From NCBI GenBank assembly GCA_963741385.1, contig CAVUHO010000010.1, forward strand, positions 1,674,001-1,738,000: a DNA stretch of 64,000 nucleotides, given 5' to 3'. This DNA comes from Sulfomarinibacter sp963741385. Its GTDB lineage: Bacteria; Acidobacteriota; Thermoanaerobaculia; Thermoanaerobaculales; Sulfomarinibacteraceae. This document shows, piece by piece, positions 1 through 8,660 of this stretch. The position numbers were made by a program, and so were the translations under genes. How positions within the stretch are numbered: the stretch's first letter is position 1; each line of letters begins with the position of its first letter. The notes beneath the pieces are model-generated. The model made no database searches, was not told where the DNA came from, and worked only from the letters and a program-made list of their open reading frames with translations.

Positions 1-2588
1 ACCTCGCCGACGGTGCGCAGACCCAGATCACCCACCACAGCGACTACGACGTCCGCCGGCCCAGCGAGGGCGGAAACCTGATCGTCTACGAGGTTGCGGG
101 CAACCTGTGGCTGCTCGACACGGCAGACGGCGAGACGCGGCCCATCCCGATCGAGATCCCGACTGCGCCGCGCGAGACCCGGCCCTACCGCAAGGCGGTG
201 GCCGACTTCATCACCCACGTCGACGTGGCGCCCGAGGGCGGCCGCGCATTGGTCTCGGCCCGCGGTGAGGTCTTCACCGTGCCGTTCGAGACCGGGCCCA
301 CCCGCAACCTGACCCAAACGTCGGGCGCCCGCGACCGCGGCGCCGTGTGGTCGCCGGACGGCACGAGAATCGCCTTCTTCTCGGATCGGGACGGCGAATA
401 CCAGCTCTACATCGCCGACCCGCTGGGGGCCACCGACCCGCGGCGGCTCACCTCCCGCGATCGCGGCTGGCCGCACACCGCGCGGTGGTCGCCGGACGGC
501 ACGATGATCGCATTCACCGACGAGACTCTCACCCTGTTCGTCATCGACACCGCGAGCGGCCGCCTGACGACGGTCGATCGGGCCGAGGTGGAGCCGATGG
601 ACATCGGTCTCGAGTCCAAACCGATCTCGGACCACGCGTGGTCGCCGGACTCGCGCTGGCTGGCCTACTCGAAGATCGGACGCGACCACGTCGCCAACGT
701 CTATCTGTACTCGATCGCCGACCGCGCCACCCACAACGTTTCGAATGGCCTTTTCAACGACTTCGGTCCCGTGTTCACGCGCGACGGCCGGCACCTTCTC
801 TTCGTCTCGAACCGCCGCTTCGACCCCACCTTCTGCGACTTCGAGTGGGAGATGGTCTCCAAGAATGTGGCCGGCATCTACGCGCTGACGCTGCAAGCCG
901 GTGGCGACCCTTTGCTGCCACCGCTCTCGGACGAGGTGGCGGCAGCGGAGGATATCCACCCGAACGCCGGAAAGCCTGTTGCTCCACCCCGCGTGGTGAT
1001 CGATTTCGAGGGCATTGCGGAGCGGGTCGAGGCGCTGCCGGTGCCGGCGTCCAACTACCGAGATCTGGCGGCCGGGGCCTACGCCGTCTATTTTCTCGAC
1101 GGCACGGGGGGCGACTTCAACCGCTTCGAGTACCGCGAGCTGCCGCCGCGGACGCTCTACGCCTTTGACTTCGAACGACGGACCGTCGAGAACGTTGTTG
1201 AGGAGGTGGATCAGTACGCGCTGGCCGTCGACGGCGAGCATCTGGTCTGGCGGCACGGCAACTCCGTGGGCATCGCCCACGCCGATTCGCGGGAACGGGA
1301 GCGCACCGACGCGCGCTCGGGTTCGGCGGCAGCCGCGTTGACCACCACCAGCACCACCCTCGATCTCGCGGACCTCACCATGCTGCTCGACCCGAGAGCG
1401 GAATGGCTGGAGGTCTACACCGATGCCTGGCGCCTCGAGCGCGACTTCTACTACGAGCCCGGCATGAACGGCCTCGACTGGCCCGCCATGCGCGTCAAGT
1501 ACCAGCCGCTGGTCGAGCGGGCCACCTGCGCCCAGGACATGCGCTTCATCATCGGCGAGCTCATCGGCGAGCTCGCCACCTCGCACACCTACATCCGTAC
1601 TGGCGATCGCAGGCGGCGTGCCGACGCGGTCAACGTCGGCCTGTTGGGGGCCGACTGGTCGCTCGACCCGGACAGCGGCCGCTGGGTGATCGAAACGATC
1701 TACCGGACACCCGACTGGTCGAATGGTGTGGTTCCGCCGCTGGTGGGGCCCGGTCTCGATGTGCGCGAGGGCGACGAGCTGGCGGCGGTCAACGGGCAGC
1801 CCGTGTCCGGGGAGCGCGAAGTCTTCGCCGCCTTCCAGGGTCTCGCCGGTGAGCAGGTGCGGTTGACCCTGGTCCGCGACGGCCGCGATTTCGACGTGGT
1901 GGTGACGCCGCTGGCCAGCGAGCGCACCCTGCGCTACCTGGACTGGGTGGAGCGCAACCGGCGCCGCGTGGACCAGGCGTCGGGCGGCCGCATCGGCTAC
2001 CTCCACCTTCCCGACACCTACCTGGGGTCGGCGGTCGAGTTTCCCAAGTACTTCTACGCCCAGACCTCCAAGCAGGGGATCCTGGTCGACGGCCGCTTCA
2101 ACGGCGGCGGCCTCGACCCCGACATCTTCCTGCAGCGGCTGGCCAAGAAACCCCTGACCTACTGGACGCGGCGCTACTCGGAGGACCAGGTCGAGCCGGT
2201 TTACGCCTCCGACGCGCACACGGCGTTACTCACCAACCGCCAGGCGGGGTCCGGCGGCGACATGCTGCCCTGGGAGTTCAGGGAGAAAGGGATGGGTCCC
2301 GTCATCGGCACCCGCACCTGGGGCGGGCTGGTGGGAGTTTCGATGTCTATCCCCCTGATGGACGGCAACAGCCTCACCTGCCCCGACTACCGAGTCTACT
2401 CGCCCGCCGGACAGTGGGTGGTGGAGAACGAGGGCGTGACGCCGGATATCGAGGTCGAGCTGGACCCCGCCGAGATGGCCGACGGCATCGACGCGCAGCT
2501 CGAAAAGGGGATCGCGGTCATCCTGGAGATGATCGAGCGCGACCCACCGGTGCCGCCGACCCACCCGCCGTTCCCGAAGCAGAACTAG
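1..2588 (+). CDS. Tricorn-type S41 serine protease, 5' end outside window
   Basis: The reading frame is open from the first bases (frame starting at base 3), so the gene begins upstream; the GTG at 198 is internal. The first ~1.3 kb encodes WSPDG/WSPDS-type beta-propeller blades (near 347, 490 and 640). A tricorn core follows, a PDZ-like segment lies near 1740-1910, and the C-terminal part is the S41 peptidase domain. Likely catalytic residues are present: His in SHTYI (1584-1586), Ser in AGSGGD (2250-2252) and Glu in ENEGVTPD (about 2424). Tricorn-family proteins trim oligopeptides; some homologues carry signal peptides, but the N terminus is not visible here, so location is unknown. The gene stands alone and ends before a strong hairpin. 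Confidence 0.9.
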   Translation, partial: LADGAQTQITHHSDYDVRRPSEGGNLIVYEVAGNLWLLDTADGETRPIPIEIPTAPRETRPYRKAVADFITHVDVAPEGGRALVSARGEVFTVPFETGPTRNLTQTSGARDRGAVWSPDGTRIAFFSDRDGEYQLYIADPLGATDPRRLTSRDRGWPHTARWSPDGTMIAFTDETLTLFVIDTASGRLTTVDRAEVEPMDIGLESKPISDHAWSPDSRWLAYSKIGRDHVANVYLYSIADRATHNVSNGLFNDFGPVFTRDGRHLLFVSNRRFDPTFCDFEWEMVSKNVAGIYALTLQAGGDPLLPPLSDEVAAAEDIHPNAGKPVAPPRVVIDFEGIAERVEALPVPASNYRDLAAGAYAVYFLDGTGGDFNRFEYRELPPRTLYAFDFERRTVENVVEEVDQYALAVDGEHLVWRHGNSVGIAHADSRERERTDARSGSAAAALTTTSTTLDLADLTMLLDPRAEWLEVYTDAWRLERDFYYEPGMNGLDWPAMRVKYQPLVERATCAQDMRFIIGELIGELATSHTYIRTGDRRRRADAVNVGLLGADWSLDPDSGRWVIETIYRTPDWSNGVVPPLVGPGLDVREGDELAAVNGQPVSGEREVFAAFQGLAGEQVRLTLVRDGRDFDVVVTPLASERTLRYLDWVERNRRRVDQASGGRIGYLHLPDTYLGSAVEFPKYFYAQTSKQGILVDGRFNGGGLDPDIFLQRLAKKPLTYWTRRYSEDQVEPVYASDAHTALLTNRQAGSGGDMLPWEFREKGMGPVIGTRTWGGLVGVSMSIPLMDGNSLTCPDYRVYSPAGQWVVENEGVTPDIEVELDPAEMADGIDAQLEKGIAVILEMIERDPPVPPTHPPFPKQN

Positions 2589-2625
2589 CGCCGGAAGAAC
2601 GAAACGAACACCCGGGAGGGGCCCG

Positions 2626-2690
2626 CCCTCGGAAATTCGGACATCCGGCGCTGGGCGCCGGTTGACCCGGATTTCCGAGGGGCAGGTTTT
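2626..2690 (+). terminator. Structured terminator region after the tricorn gene
   Basis: An 11-bp stem (2626-2636 with 2671-2681) encloses a second 7-bp GC hairpin (2645-2651 with 2655-2661). The outer stem is followed by a T-rich run (GGTTTTATTA), which is consistent with intrinsic termination of the upstream plus-strand gene. Confidence 0.55.
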
Positions 2691-2798
2691 ATTATCTGGC
2701 GTTTCTCGCTGAGAGTGGATTCAGACGTACATCGCCGTGTGTCGTGCCGACGAAATTCTTAGAACTCAAATCTCCGAGTTTTCCCGCGGGGCTGGGTG

Positions 2799-2832
2799 GA
2801 AATCCGAAATCCGAAATCCGAAATCCGAATTC
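2799..2832 (-). repeat. Heptamer array A (AATCCGA x4)
   Basis: Four perfect tandem copies of AATCCGA occupy 2801-2828. On the minus strand, the sense strand of the rubrerythrin gene that ends just beside it, the unit reads T-rich (TCGGATT) and is followed by a C-rich CCACCCAGCCCC. It is one of twelve related arrays in this window. Confidence 0.9.
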
Positions 2833-2863
2833 AATTTTGAGGCGCCGCAGGCGCCTCAAAATT
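2833..2863 (-). terminator. 14-bp hairpin overlapping the rubrerythrin stop codon
   Basis: A perfect 14-bp stem (2833-2846 with 2850-2863) has a 3-nt loop. The rubrerythrin stop codon (2856-2858) lies inside the stem, and the T-rich heptamer array follows directly on the minus strand. This probably acts as the 3' end of the operon, although a classic U tract is absent. Confidence 0.5.
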
Positions 2864-3377
2864 CCATGCTCTCCGGTTCGTAGTACTCCTTCGGGTGTTT
2901 GCAGCAGGGGCACTTCGGCGGCGGTTCGGTGCCCTCGTGGATGTAGCCGCATTCGGAGCACTTCCAGCGGATCGGTTTGTCGCGCTTGTAGACGGTTCCG
3001 TTTTCCACCATTTCCAGCAGTATTCTGTAGCGGTCGCGGTGCTCGGCCTCGACGCGGGCGATCATCTTGAAGAGCATGGCCGCTTCCTTGTTGCCCTCGG
3101 CCTCGGCGGCGGCGGCAAAGTCGGGGTACATCGACATGGTCTCGTGGTGTTCGCCGCCGATCGCCTCCTTGAGGTTGGCGACGGTGTCGCCGATGCCGCC
3201 GAGCAAGGCGAACTCGTCCTTGGCGTGCCGCATCTCGTTGATCGCCGTCTCCTCGAAGATTTTGGCGATGTAGTGGTAGCCCTCTTTGCGGGCGACCTTG
3301 GCGAAGTAGGTGTACATGTTGCGGGCCTGGCTTTCGCCGGCGAACGCCGCCTTGAGGTTCTCTTCGGTCTTGGACAT
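2856..3377 (-). CDS. rbr: Rubrerythrin
   Basis: A 173-residue rubrerythrin, a non-haem diiron peroxidase that reduces hydrogen peroxide in the cytoplasm of anaerobes and microaerophiles. The ferritin-like part has the two ExxH-type iron ligand motifs (NEMRHAKDE and VEAEHRDRY). The C terminus is a rubredoxin-like domain with two CxxC pairs (WKCSECGY and PKCPCCKH). The ATG at 3377 is preceded by GGAGGC and gives the usual family start (MSKTEEN), so the longer open frame upstream is not used. It is the last gene of a three-gene operon with a rubredoxin and a glutamate-synthase-domain protein, 16 bases after the latter. The rubredoxin is a plausible electron donor to it. Confidence 0.95.
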   Translation of the reverse strand: MSKTEENLKAAFAGESQARNMYTYFAKVARKEGYHYIAKIFEETAINEMRHAKDEFALLGGIGDTVANLKEAIGGEHHETMSMYPDFAAAAEAEGNKEAAMLFKMIARVEAEHRDRYRILLEMVENGTVYKRDKPIRWKCSECGYIHEGTEPPPKCPCCKHPKEYYEPESMEF

Positions 3378-3393
3378 GGTGCCTCCTTGGTTT

Positions 3394-4677
3394 TCAATCC
3401 GGTGGGTCGGGCTCGCCGACGTGGGCGATGCCGGTGTGTTTGGCGATCTGAGGGCTGGTGGTGCGGAGATCGGAGAGGTCGAGCCGGTGGATGTCGTCGC
3501 GCCCGGTGAGGCGCGCGAAATCCTCCAACTCGGCTGTGAGGACGCGGAAGAAGTTGGCCAGCCGCTCGGCCGAGCGGTCAATGTCGAGGCGGGAGCGGAG
3601 CACGGGGTCCTGGGTGGTGATGCCCACCGGGCAGCGGCCGGTGTCGCAGATGCGGTACTGTTGACAGCCGATGGCGATCAGCGCCGCCGAGGCGATGGCG
3701 ACGGCATCAGCGCCCATGGCGAGCGCCTTGGCGATGTCGGAGGACGTGCGAAATCCGCCGGTGATGACCAGCGAGACGTTGTCTGCGCCGCGGGCGTCGA
3801 GGAAACGCCGCGCCCGCGCCAGCGCGAAGATAGTAGGCACCGCCGTTGCGTCCTTGACCGATTTCGGGGCGGCGCCGGTGGCCCCGGGGCGGCCGTCGAT
3901 GGTGATGAAGTCCGGCCCCGCGGCCAGCGCCACCTCGAGATCCCGTTCGATGTGGCCGGCGGCGAGCTTGATGCCGATCGGCTTGCCGTCCGAGGTATTC
4001 CTGAGCCACGCGACCTTGTCCCTCAGCTCGTCGGGGCTCGTAATGTCGGGGAAGTGGGCCGGGCTGGTGATGGCCTGGCCCGGAGGGAAGCCGCGAATCG
4101 CCGCAATCTCGTCGGTGACCTTGGCCCCCGGCAGGTGGCCGCCCATGCCCGGTTTGGCCGACTGGCCGATCTTGATCTCGATGGCGTCAGCGGCGCGGAG
4201 GTTTTCGTCGGTCACGCTGTAGCGGTTCGGCACGTACTCGAAGACGTAGCGGTGAGCGGCCGCGAGCGACTCGGGCAGGATGCCGCCCTCACCCGAGCAC
4301 ATCGCGGTCTGCACCATCGCCGAGCCCTTCGCGAGGGCGATCTTGGCTTCGCGGGACAGCGCGCCGAAGGACATGTGGCTGACGTAGACCGGGGTCTCGA
4401 TGACCATGGGGTGGTCGGCCGCAGGGCCGATCACGGTGCGGGTGTTCACCGTCTCGTCCTGGTTGCGGGGGAGTGCGGCCAGCTGCGCACCCATCACCAG
4501 AATCTCGTCCCACGAGGCCACCGTTTTGAGGGTGCGCATGGGCGCCATGATCGAACGGCCGCCGATCGCCATCTCCTGGATCGCGGCGAAGTCTCGTTCG
4601 CAGTCGTCGCCGGTTCGCCGCCACTGGCCGAGGTAGGCGTCGAGCCCGGGTTCGTCCGCGGCCGGTTCCGCCGGCAT
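3394..4677 (-). CDS. FMN-binding glutamate synthase-domain protein (stand-alone GltB synthase domain)
   Basis: A 427-residue protein equivalent to the FMN/Fe-S synthase half of glutamate synthase. The N-terminal glutamine amidotransferase domain is absent, as in archaeal-type stand-alone GltB proteins. Recognisable segments are SHMSFGALSREAK, GEGGILPES, KIGQSAKPGMGGHLPG and the cluster motif C-x5-C-x4-C (CQQYRICDTGRCPVG), which binds [3Fe-4S] in GOGAT enzymes. The ATG at 4677 sits one base after the rubredoxin stop codon (TGAGATG), so translation is coupled; the open frame extends to 4779 but would overlap rubredoxin. Coupling to rubredoxin and rubrerythrin suggests a redox rather than a purely nitrogen-assimilation role, but the true substrate is not evident. 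Confidence 0.85.
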   Translation of the reverse strand: MPAEPAADEPGLDAYLGQWRRTGDDCERDFAAIQEMAIGGRSIMAPMRTLKTVASWDEILVMGAQLAALPRNQDETVNTRTVIGPAADHPMVIETPVYVSHMSFGALSREAKIALAKGSAMVQTAMCSGEGGILPESLAAAHRYVFEYVPNRYSVTDENLRAADAIEIKIGQSAKPGMGGHLPGAKVTDEIAAIRGFPPGQAITSPAHFPDITSPDELRDKVAWLRNTSDGKPIGIKLAAGHIERDLEVALAAGPDFITIDGRPGATGAAPKSVKDATAVPTIFALARARRFLDARGADNVSLVITGGFRTSSDIAKALAMGADAVAIASAALIAIGCQQYRICDTGRCPVGITTQDPVLRSRLDIDRSAERLANFFRVLTAELEDFARLTGRDDIHRLDLSDLRTTSPQIAKHTGIAHVGEPDPPD

Positions 4678-4678
4678 C

Positions 4679-4822
4679 TCAGCCGCCGCGTCGTGACGCC
4701 TTGAAGTAGCTGCGGTCGGCGCCGCAGATCGGGCACTCCCAGTCGTCAGCGAGTTCGGTGAATGGACGTCCCCCGGCATCCTCGTCGTAGACGTAGCTGC
4801 AGACCGAACACTCGAACTTCAT
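4679..4822 (-). CDS. Rubredoxin
   Basis: A 47-residue rubredoxin with the two iron-binding CxxC pairs (CSVCSYVYDE and ECPICGAD), the usual aromatic residues and the standard family length. The ATG at 4822 has GGGGAG upstream. It is the first gene of the rubredoxin / glutamate-synthase-domain / rubrerythrin operon and would shuttle single electrons to its operon partners in the cytoplasm. Confidence 0.93.
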   Translation of the reverse strand: MKFECSVCSYVYDEDAGGRPFTELADDWECPICGADRSYFKASRRGG

Positions 4823-4906
4823 TTCTTTCTCCCCGATCTTCCGCACCGCCGGCGCCAACGCCGCGGCTCCCATCCTCGCCCCGTTGGTCACGGGGACAAT
4901 GCAGGA

Positions 4907-4920
4907 TTGATTCTAATCAA
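4907..4920. promoter_or_regulatory. Inverted repeat upstream of the rubredoxin-rubrerythrin operon
   Basis: TTGATT-CT-AATCAA is a perfect 6-2-6 inverted repeat in the divergent region between the rubredoxin operon and typA, about 85 bases before the rubredoxin start. Read on the minus strand it contains a possible -10 (TAGAAT). Its AT-rich palindromic form resembles PerR/Fur-type boxes, which control rubrerythrin operons in other bacteria; the regulator assignment is a guess. I saw nothing else definite in 4823-5089. Confidence 0.3.
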
Positions 4921-5089
4921 GAAGCGAGAATCGTGTTGAGATCTGGTCTGAATCAATGCAAGGAATCTGCGCACGAGGAAGATCCGATGCGGAGAATTGC
5001 GACGGGCGCGCCCCGACCACGTTGACCATTCACCCGTTCGGTGGTCTAATGGCCCGCTCGCTTTCGCGAGCCGAAAGTGAGCCCTTCCC

Positions 5090-6883
<1,794 letters not shown>

Positions 6884-6895
<12 letters not shown>

Positions 6896-6914
6896 CGCCC
6901 TTCGGGCGAGTTTT
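6884..6914 (+). terminator. Terminator at the typA stop codon
   Basis: A 9-bp stem CCGAAGGGC / GCCCTTCGG (6884-6892 with 6897-6905) has a TGAC loop. The typA stop codon (6893-6895) forms most of the loop, and GCGAGTTTT follows. Confidence 0.6.
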
Positions 6915-6937
6915 GAGTTTTGAATTTTGAATTTTGA
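6910..6937 (+). repeat. Heptamer array B ((G/A)TTTTGA x4)
   Basis: Two GTTTTGA units followed by two ATTTTGA units, directly after the typA terminator stem and T-rich on the typA sense strand. It belongs to the same array family, but no C-rich tail follows here. Confidence 0.85.
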
Positions 6938-7026
6938 ATGCCGGCTGTGGTGGGCATTCGCTTCGAGGGGCGGTATCCCGACGTTGGCATCCCGATTTTC
7001 TGAACAGTATTGCCCGTGAGTGCCCC

Positions 7027-7093
7027 CTCTAACAATGATTGGGCCCATAGCATGGGCTCGCAACCCGCTTCTGAGTTCCCAACATTGTTAGAG
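7027..7093. other. Nested inverted repeat in the typA / Cys-protein intergenic region
   Basis: CTCTAACAATG (7027-7037) pairs perfectly with CATTGTTAGAG (7083-7093). Inside it a second hairpin, GCCCAT-AGC-ATGGGC, lies near 7042-7056. The element could be a small structured RNA or a decayed repetitive element. No open frame across it looks coding. Confidence 0.4.
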
Positions 7094-7166
7094 ACGGCAC
7101 GTCCGGTGAACGTGTCTTGCGTCGGAGACGGCTTGCCGGTCAGCGCGCGCACATCCAGCATCGGCG

Positions 7167-7385
7167 TCAGTACTTGAGCGGTCGTGCCTTGTAATTCATG
7201 ATCGCGGCCTGGTGGCGGCCGATCATCTTGTGGGGGGCGATGCGGCCGCAGTGGCCGTACTCGCCTTCGGGCTCGCACAGACCGCGGCACATCGAGACCT
7301 GGTGGCCGTTGTAGGGACAGGTGATGATGGTGTAGGCGCGCAGCGTGGTCTGGGGGCGTTCAGATTTGGGTCGAAGCAGTGACAT
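7167..7385 (-). CDS. Small cysteine-containing conserved-looking protein
   Basis: A 72-residue protein of unknown function. It has four cysteines (C23, C33, C37, C46) in the segment ITCPYNGHQVSMCRGLCEPE...YGHC and several histidines, so it may bind zinc or iron. The ATG at 7385 is preceded by AGAGGT; the frame also opens at 7412 without a good ribosome binding site. It has no membrane segment or signal peptide. It lies downstream of rsmD on the same strand. Its base composition and Cys spacing look coding rather than random, but I do not recognise a family. Confidence 0.6.
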   Translation of the reverse strand: MSLLRPKSERPQTTLRAYTIITCPYNGHQVSMCRGLCEPEGEYGHCGRIAPHKMIGRHQAAIMNYKARPLKY

Positions 7386-7467
7386 GGCGTACCTCTGGCA
7401 GAATGATATCAAGAACGATTCCCGTTGGGTAGGGCCCGGCTCAAGAAATCGTAGGAACGTTCAACGT

Positions 7468-8028
7468 TCAGATTTCGAATGCCGCATCAGGACCACCCTC
7501 GAGGCGCCGCCCGCGAGATCGCGGAAGATCTCCAGTTCTGGCCCGATCGACCGCCGCGCGTTCGGGGCACTCCAGACAGGCCACCGCGTCGGGCGCCAGG
7601 AGACCGGTTGCAAACGCCAACGTGAGGGCCGCGAGCCCGTCCTCCCAGCTTGAAAACGGCGGGTCGGCCCACGCGAGATCGAAGACCTCGCCGCGACGCG
7701 CCATATCGGCGACAGCCGCCGCCGCCGGTTGCACGACCACCCGGGCGCGATCGGCATCGAGCTCGAAGGCGGCACAGTTGTCGCGGAGGATCCCGGCCGT
7801 CCCGCGGTGTCTCTCGACGAACACCACGGCGGCGGCGCCGCGCGACAGGGCTTCCAGACCCACGGCGCCGGTGCCGGCAAAGAGGTCGAGGAACCGGGCG
7901 TCCGCGACCGACCCGCCGAGGACCGCAAAGGCGCGTTCGCGCATGGAGTCCGGGGTCGGCCGCACCGGCGTGTTCTTGGCAGGGCCACGCAGACGCCGTG
8001 ATCGCCAGACGCCGCCCGTGATTCTCAT
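7468..8028 (-). CDS. rsmD: 16S rRNA (guanine966-N2)-methyltransferase RsmD, frameshifted near its 3' end
   Basis: This enzyme methylates G966 of 16S rRNA in the 30S subunit. Seen: the N-terminal RITGGVWRSRRL, the SAM-binding FLDLFAGTGAVGLEALSRGA and the catalytic motif ADPPF (the family's (N/D)PPF/Y). The frame ends with an arginine- and glycine-rich tail that does not look like RsmD. Removing one G from a GGG run (7542-7544 on the plus strand) joins the body to PELEIFRDLAGGASRVVLMR, which does look like an RsmD C terminus and stops at 7461. So either the sequence has a one-base homopolymer error or the gene carries a real frameshift. The start at 8028 overlaps the upstream exported-protein gene by 4 bases (8025-8028). 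Confidence 0.85.
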   Translation of the reverse strand: MRITGGVWRSRRLRGPAKNTPVRPTPDSMRERAFAVLGGSVADARFLDLFAGTGAVGLEALSRGAAAVVFVERHRGTAGILRDNCAAFELDADRARVVVQPAAAAVADMARRGEVFDLAWADPPFSSWEDGLAALTLAFATGLLAPDAVACLECPERAAVDRARTGDLPRSRGRRLEGGPDAAFEI

Positions 8029-8660
8029 TTTCTGGGTTCCACGACGCGCAGGATCACCTGGTCCCGCACGTTGGGGCCGATGATCTCGCGGATATAGGTG
8101 CCCTCGTGCTCGATCACCAGGACCCCCTCATCCAGAACTTCGTCCACCCGCGCATAGCCGCCCGCGATCAGCTCCACCCGGTCGCCGCGCCGGGGATCCC
8201 AGCCTCGCAGCTGTTCAGAAGACGGGCTCTCCGTCCGAACCAGATTTTCGAGATCGTTGATCGCGCCCGTGATGAGCGCCAGCTCGAGCGAGACCGTGGC
8301 CAGGGGCGAAAAGCGGATCACGCGGGGCGACTTCGGGCCGATGTGAAGAGTCAGGACCACCTCGCTTTTCGGCGTCGAGATCGACGACGTCACCGGTTGC
8401 TCCCCCAACTCCTCGGTGGCCTTCTGCAGGATTGAGACGTAGATCAGGTACTGGTCCTCAGGCAGGGTCTTGCGCTGCAAATACCCCTGGTTGTCTTTTT
8501 CGGTGATGGACACGACGATAACCCGGTTGCTGAAGAGAGTGACACGTGTGGCGAGGTCGCCTTCGGTGAAGACGCGTTCCACAACCGGGATCGGGGCCTG
8601 GGCGGCGGCGGTGGCTGCAATCAATGTCAGGAGGCAGCCGGCAATCACCTGGATTTTCAC
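8025..8660 (-). CDS. Exported protein of unknown function
   Basis: A 211-residue protein. The GTG start at 8660 overlaps the stop of the upstream nucleotidyltransferase gene (GTGA) and follows a strong GAGGAG-rich site. The N terminus is a signal peptide (VIAGCLLTLIAATAAAQA). The mature part is beta-rich with no recognised catalytic motif (VTLFSNRVIVVSITEKD, VVLTLHIGPKSPRVIRFSPL). Its coupling between a tRNA-maturation gene and rsmD shows co-expression but gives no functional hint. The frame extends to 8801 without a sensible start. Confidence 0.75.
   Translation of the reverse strand: MKIQVIAGCLLTLIAATAAAQAPIPVVERVFTEGDLATRVTLFSNRVIVVSITEKDNQGYLQRKTLPEDQYLIYVSILQKATEELGEQPVTSSISTPKSEVVLTLHIGPKSPRVIRFSPLATVSLELALITGAINDLENLVRTESPSSEQLRGWDPRRGDRVELIAGGYARVDEVLDEGVLVIEHEGTYIREIIGPNVRDQVILRVVEPRK

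Noticed and set aside
3310..4704. 464-residue plus-strand open frame
   Set aside because: Antisense to the glutamate-synthase-domain gene; its Val/Gly/Asp-rich composition is typical of GC-rich shadows.
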